Shown piece after piece: positions 59,830-64,000 of a stretch of DNA of 64,000 nucleotides; position 1 is the stretch's first letter, and the number at the start of each line of letters is the position of its first letter. The notes below the pieces were generated by a model, which saw only the letters and a list, made by a program, of their open reading frames with translations, had not been told where the DNA came from and made no database searches. Position numbers and translations under genes: made by a program. This DNA comes from an uncultured Bacteroides sp. Lineage in GTDB: Bacteria > Bacteroidota > Bacteroidia > Bacteroidales > Bacteroidaceae. The DNA is taken from the NCBI GenBank assembly GCA_902388495.1, contig CABMPP010000004.1, positions 124,001 to 188,000 of the forward strand. Direction: 5' to 3'.

Positions 59830-61143
59830 ATGAAAAAGTATCTTAAACTGCCGCTTTATGCAGCAATGGGTGTGATGCTGTCTATGGGAATGACAGCTTG
59901 TAGTGACGATGATGATACATCGGATGATGGTGAACTTTCCCCTCGCGAAGCCGCTCTCAAAGAGGTTGTCAGTGATTATACGGAAAATACGGTTATTCCG
60001 ACTTATATTGGCTTGGCCGATGCGGCCATTGAGTTGCATACAGCTTGTCTGGCCATGTCTAATGCTGGTGTGGGCAACGTAACTACCGCTCAGGTAGAGA
60101 CTGCCAGCAATGCTTGGAAAGAAGCCCGCCAATACTGGGAACGTGCCGAAGCTTGGCTTTTTGGACCCGCCGGGGATTACGATGTCGACCCGCATATTGA
60201 TTCATGGCCGCTTGATAGGGCTGCTCTTGAAGCTCTGTTAGCTAATGCGACAGAAATGGCTAAGATGGATGCTGACGGTGTTTATGTTTCTTCACTGGAC
60301 TATGGTTTGCTCGGTTTCCATGCACTTGAGTATATGCTTTTTGCACTCGAAGGTACGGGGCTGTCGCAAACTTCCGTAGCTCACAGTGCGAATTATACCG
60401 CTCAGCAACTGAGCTATATTACCGGTGTAGCAGGTGACTTGCGCAACCAGTGTGTTATTCTTGAAGCTGCCTGGAGAGGTGAAAACAATATTTCCCAAGT
60501 CAAACGCGATGTCTTGAACCAAGTGCGCCAGCATACAGAGATTGTCCAGAACAACCAATACTACGGAAGAGCCCTCAACGACTTGGCTAACGGCCTTAAC
60601 TATGCTGATGAGATGATGAATCCCGTTGAAGGCGGTGCCAGTGACTTTTTGAACTATCTGGATGGTGCGCAAACCATGATCGTCGATGGTATCCAGAACA
60701 TTGCCAATGAGGTAGGTAATATCAAAATCGGTAATCCTACCGGACAGGGACTTAGTGACGAGACAGAGTATGACCCTGATTATATAGAATCACCTTATAG
60801 CCTAAACTCTATTAGCGACTTCAAAGGCAATATCATTTCGATAGAGAATGCCTATCGTGGAATACAGATTTCTCAGGACTACAATAGCGGCGAGACTCTT
60901 ATCAAGCCTGTTACTTATTCTCTTAGCAGCTACGTTGCTTCGCTGGATGCTTCTTTGGATAATCGTGTCAAGGTTGCCATTACTGACGCCTACAATGCCA
61001 TCAATCAGATGAAGGAACCGTTTGCCTATACTTGCAACCGCAATGGAGAATATGCTCAAATCAATCTGGCCGCTATCAATGCCTGCAATAAATTGAACGA
61101 TATATTCAGTGAAGTGACTGCGCTGATTCAAAACCAACGCTAA
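59830..61143 (+). CDS. Imelysin-family lipoprotein
   Basis: A 437-residue helical lipoprotein (GMTACSDDDD, Cys at about 25). The family signature GxHxxE is at 162-167 (GFHALE), and WPLDRAALEALL precedes it. Imelysins are periplasmic or surface proteins linked to iron uptake; the H and E residues are thought to bind metal. It follows the porin by 44 bases. Confidence 0.9.
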   Translation: MKKYLKLPLYAAMGVMLSMGMTACSDDDDTSDDGELSPREAALKEVVSDYTENTVIPTYIGLADAAIELHTACLAMSNAGVGNVTTAQVETASNAWKEARQYWERAEAWLFGPAGDYDVDPHIDSWPLDRAALEALLANATEMAKMDADGVYVSSLDYGLLGFHALEYMLFALEGTGLSQTSVAHSANYTAQQLSYITGVAGDLRNQCVILEAAWRGENNISQVKRDVLNQVRQHTEIVQNNQYYGRALNDLANGLNYADEMMNPVEGGASDFLNYLDGAQTMIVDGIQNIANEVGNIKIGNPTGQGLSDETEYDPDYIESPYSLNSISDFKGNIISIENAYRGIQISQDYNSGETLIKPVTYSLSSYVASLDASLDNRVKVAITDAYNAINQMKEPFAYTCNRNGEYAQINLAAINACNKLNDIFSEVTALIQNQR

Positions 61144-61154
61144 TATTCAATATT

Positions 61155-62813
61155 ATGTATCTGAAGAAATACAGTTTTTATGTTGCAGCCCTGTTGTCGG
61201 CAAGTTTCTTCCTGACGGCCTGCGAAGATGATAAAGTCGATGATAACTCCGGTGGCGGTACTACCACCGAACTGCCCGACTGGTACTATACCGGCGGTGA
61301 GCTTGGTACTGCATTTGTTACTACGCAGACGGCTTTTGAACAATCCACCCCTGTGGTAGATGCCGATGCCATGATGACGGCTTCGTTCAACCGTGGAGAG
61401 CAGTTTTTCGAAAAGCCTTTTAACTCAAATGTATCGGGCACGCGCCACGGTCTGGGCCCTGTCTATGTCCGTAATTCGTGCATACACTGTCATCCCGGGT
61501 ACGGACATGGCAAGAGTCAGGCAGCAGGTTCCTTCAATACTACACAGATAGGCAACGGCTATCTGCTGGTGGTTTACAATCCGGCTACCGATGGCTATGT
61601 GCCTTGGCTGGCGGGTATGCCGCAAAGCAAGGCGATAGAACCTTTCAAAGCTCCGTTGGATGAATCACAGATTATGCTTTCCTGGCATGACTATACCGAC
61701 GGCTTTGGCAATAAGTTCCCCGACGGTGAAACCTATCAACTGAGATACCCGGAAGTGGAGATTCCGAAGAGCGCCATTTATATAGCCAACAAAGGTTATG
61801 ATATAGGCGACTATGCCGTACGTTTGGAATCTACTATCGGCATCTATGGAACAGGATTGCTGGATGCCATCAGTGACGAAGACCTGAAAGCGGAATATAT
61901 CCAGAAAGAAAAGGACGGTTATATGACCTTGAATCCGTCTATCTTTGCCAATGGCGACTGGGTGAAACAATATTCCAATACAGCACAAGGCGGAGACGGC
62001 ACGTTGTATCCGTTGCGCTATACCTATGCTTTAAGTCGCGGCCCGTTGCAGGATGCTGCCGGTGCCAATGCTTTCTGGAACATAACGAACGCTACTCGTA
62101 GCGACCGCACTTTCCACTATCTCGATGGTGCGGGTACTTATGCTACTTATTCTTCCAAAGACCCCGATGTACAGGCTGCTTTCCCCGCCTATATAGCCAC
62201 TATCTCTACTCCTGAGGAACATCCCGAATGGTTCACCGACAATGTGGAGAGCAACATTTATAATTACTTGACTTCAAAGAATCTTCCTGTCGAAGTATCC
62301 GATCAGAATTATATTGACTTGATGGTATGGCATCGTGGTTTGGCTGTTCCTGCTGCCCGTAATGTGGACGATGAAGAAGTGTTGCGTGGTAAAGAGCTTT
62401 TCTCCGAACTGGGTTGTACCTATTGTCATAAGCCTTCGTGGACTACAGGTGATGATGAAATCCGCGACCCGGCGCGCTTCTTTGTTGGTGACAAGGCCGA
62501 TTTGTTGCCCCGCTATCCGCATCAGAAGATTTGGCCGTACACCGATATGATACAGCACAGGCTTCACATGGTGAATGACATCCGTACTGGCTGGTGCCGT
62601 ACTACTCCGTTATGGGGACGCGGCTTGCACCAGCGTTGTACGGGAGCAGAATATATTGACCGCCTGCATGACTGCCGTGCACGCACTACATTGGAGGCTA
62701 TCATGTGGCATGGTACAAGTGAAGAGAGCGATGCTTACCGGACAGTCGTCAAGTTTCGCGAGTTGTCTAAAGCAGATAGAGACGCTGTCGTTAAATTCCT
62801 GGATTCTATCTAA
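61155..62813 (+). CDS. Di-haem oxidoreductase (c-type cytochrome) lipoprotein
   Basis: A 552-residue protein with a lipoprotein signal (FFLTAC) and two CxxCH haem sites: CIHCH at 109-113 and CTYCH at 421-425. This is the DHOR/putative thiol oxidoreductase family, often next to imelysins. It could oxidise or reduce iron or thiols outside the inner membrane. The imelysin and this gene are 11 bases apart. Confidence 0.9.
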   Translation: MYLKKYSFYVAALLSASFFLTACEDDKVDDNSGGGTTTELPDWYYTGGELGTAFVTTQTAFEQSTPVVDADAMMTASFNRGEQFFEKPFNSNVSGTRHGLGPVYVRNSCIHCHPGYGHGKSQAAGSFNTTQIGNGYLLVVYNPATDGYVPWLAGMPQSKAIEPFKAPLDESQIMLSWHDYTDGFGNKFPDGETYQLRYPEVEIPKSAIYIANKGYDIGDYAVRLESTIGIYGTGLLDAISDEDLKAEYIQKEKDGYMTLNPSIFANGDWVKQYSNTAQGGDGTLYPLRYTYALSRGPLQDAAGANAFWNITNATRSDRTFHYLDGAGTYATYSSKDPDVQAAFPAYIATISTPEEHPEWFTDNVESNIYNYLTSKNLPVEVSDQNYIDLMVWHRGLAVPAARNVDDEEVLRGKELFSELGCTYCHKPSWTTGDDEIRDPARFFVGDKADLLPRYPHQKIWPYTDMIQHRLHMVNDIRTGWCRTTPLWGRGLHQRCTGAEYIDRLHDCRARTTLEAIMWHGTSEESDAYRTVVKFRELSKADRDAVVKFLDSI

Positions 62814-62850
62814 GGAAAGGCTTTTATATATTCTCTTTTTAGTCTAATTT

Positions 62851-62902
62851 TGTCATCTCGGGTGTAATGAAGGTTTCTTTATTAATTACGTCCGGGATGA
62901 CA
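62851..62902. repeat. 52-bp hairpin element (REP-like)
   Basis: tgtcatctcgggtgtaat (62851-62868) and attacgtccgggatgaca (62885-62902) pair at 15 of 18. The tgtcat-cgggatgaca ends are of the same general type as the element at 1706-1831. Confidence 0.6.
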
Positions 62903-62928
62903 TTGCATCAATATATATAATCATCTGT

Positions 62929-64000
62929 ATGAAACTGTTGAGAACTCTTTCTTTCAGTCTGACTGGTTTACTTGTCCTCTTTATGATAGTGGCTACTTTA
63001 TTGGAGAAGCAGTACGGAATGGATTTTGCTGCCCGGTATATATATGGTTCGCCTCTTTTTGTGATTTGTTGGGGAGTGCTGGCTGTGTCTTCTATTCTTT
63101 ATCTTTGGTGCCGCAGGGTGCAGAAACAACCGTTGACATTCCTTTTGCACTTTTCTTTTGTCGTCATTCTGTCGGGTGCATTGGTTACCCATATTTTCGG
63201 TTTGCAGGGGAGTGTGCATTTACGTCAGGATGCGGGCAAGCCGGTGAAGATGTTCATTGCAGCTGGTGATGTAATGAAACAATTTCCATTCAGCCTTTAT
63301 CTGAAGGACTTCAATGTGGTATATTATCCAGGCACTTCGGCTCCGATGGATTTTGTCAGTAGCATCCGTATTGAGGATGGGGTTGAGACTGCCGAAGGGG
63401 AAGTGTCCATGAACCATATATATAGTCATCACGACTATCGCTTTTATCAGTCCAGGTATGATTCGGATGGTAGGGGAGTAACGCTTTCGGTGGCTTATGA
63501 CCCATGGGGTATTGGGATAACTTACACCGGGTATGGGCTGCTTCTGCTTTCTATGTTCCTATTCTTTTTTGGAAAGCATAGTCAATTCCGTAAATTGTTG
63601 CGTAGTCCGTTGCTGAAGTCGGCGGCTGTTTGTGTGGCATTACTCTTTCTCGCTACTGCGCGTGTTCAGGCCGGGGAGCTTCCCGGAGTTCTGCCCAAGA
63701 AGACGGCGGAGAACTTTGGCAATCTTTATGTTTATTACAACGACCGTATATGTCCTTTACAAACATTGGCCAAAGACTTTACGGTCAAGCTGTATGGCAA
63801 GCCTTCGTACAGGGGGCTTACTGCGGAACAGGTGCTGACGGGGTGGTTCTTCTACTATGATAATTGGAAGGAGGAACCATGTATCCGTATCAAAAGTAAG
63901 GAGATGCAGCATCTTTTAGGTATTAAGGGAGAATATGCCCGTTTGGTGGATTTTGCCGATATAGAGGGCTACAAGCTGGATGAGGGGATGCAGGACGGAA
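62929..64000 (+). CDS. ResB/CcsA-type cytochrome c biogenesis protein, 3' end cut off
   Basis: The frame is open from ATG 62929 to the window end (357 codons). Residues 1-90 hold three hydrophobic segments (LSFSLTGLLVLFMIVATLLE; PLFVICWGVLAVSSILYLWC; LHFSFVVILSGALVTHIFGL), followed by a periplasmic domain with the ResB-like RQDAGKPVKM stretch and YSHHDYRFYQSRYD, and another helix near 190-205. In Bacteroidetes ResB and CcsA are usually fused; the haem-handling WWD part would lie beyond the window. Assembly of the di-haem protein just upstream is the obvious job. Confidence 0.85.
   Translation, partial: MKLLRTLSFSLTGLLVLFMIVATLLEKQYGMDFAARYIYGSPLFVICWGVLAVSSILYLWCRRVQKQPLTFLLHFSFVVILSGALVTHIFGLQGSVHLRQDAGKPVKMFIAAGDVMKQFPFSLYLKDFNVVYYPGTSAPMDFVSSIRIEDGVETAEGEVSMNHIYSHHDYRFYQSRYDSDGRGVTLSVAYDPWGIGITYTGYGLLLLSMFLFFFGKHSQFRKLLRSPLLKSAAVCVALLFLATARVQAGELPGVLPKKTAENFGNLYVYYNDRICPLQTLAKDFTVKLYGKPSYRGLTAEQVLTGWFFYYDNWKEEPCIRIKSKEMQHLLGIKGEYARLVDFADIEGYKLDEGMQDG

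Noticed and set aside
1..64000. tRNA, rRNA, CRISPR arrays and intact transposase genes
   Set aside because: No such signals were found on reading both strands; short repeats seen are palindromic intergenic elements or operator-like sites.

Overview
The window reads as chromosome of a gut Bacteroides species. The evidence is a SusC/SusD pair with a hybrid two-component regulator, NVEALA-family peptides, six-bladed beta-propeller lipoproteins, and upstream regions with the Bacteroidetes promoter pattern TTTG or TTG, about 20 bases, TAnnTTTG. I saw no rRNA, tRNA, CRISPR array or intact insertion sequence. All calls come from reading the sequence and from family knowledge; no database search was run.

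Layout. Positions 1-9710 hold a run of plus-strand envelope genes: three beta-propeller proteins, two NVEALA peptides with a near-identical 5' half, a thioredoxin-fold/DUF1573 lipoprotein, a type I signal peptidase, a transglutaminase-like lipoprotein and an O-antigen-ligase-like membrane protein. The part up to about 3780 is clearly more AT-rich than the rest. Positions 9878-18791 encode an RND efflux system with one adaptor, two different RND permeases and a TolC-like channel. Positions 18847-28714 hold an unknown protein and then a compact peptide natural-product (RiPP-type) locus: a membrane-tethered HTH regulator, a 49-residue double-glycine precursor missed by ordinary ORF length cut-offs, an E. 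coli-type YcaO enzyme, an outer-membrane beta-barrel, a C39-peptidase ABC exporter and a HlyD-type adaptor. This locus is the best candidate for an undescribed system. Positions 28715-29509 contain no intact gene but hold palindromic repeats and a decayed HTH fragment.

Positions 29510-33814 (minus strand) are housekeeping-like: AI-2E family transporter, YciO/Sua5-type protein, Pif1-like helicase and a Cof-type HAD phosphatase. Divergent from these are a MalY/PatB-type aminotransferase, a TPR/LuxR-type regulator and a second outer-membrane beta-barrel (33904-39379). Positions 39485-55044 form a pectin-type polysaccharide utilisation locus: PL1 lyase, CE8 pectinesterase, SusC, SusD, GH3 and, convergently, the hybrid two-component sensor. 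Positions 55194-58267 hold an SPFH protein, an alpha/beta hydrolase, a ribbon-helix-helix protein and a small membrane protein. Positions 58451-64000 hold a porin, an imelysin lipoprotein, a di-haem c-type oxidoreductase and the start of a ResB/CcsA-type cytochrome c maturation gene, suggesting envelope iron handling with haem-protein assembly.

Interspersed are four large palindromic intergenic elements (1706-1831, 28978-29183, 50418-50579, 62851-62902) and several candidate operators with regular spacing.
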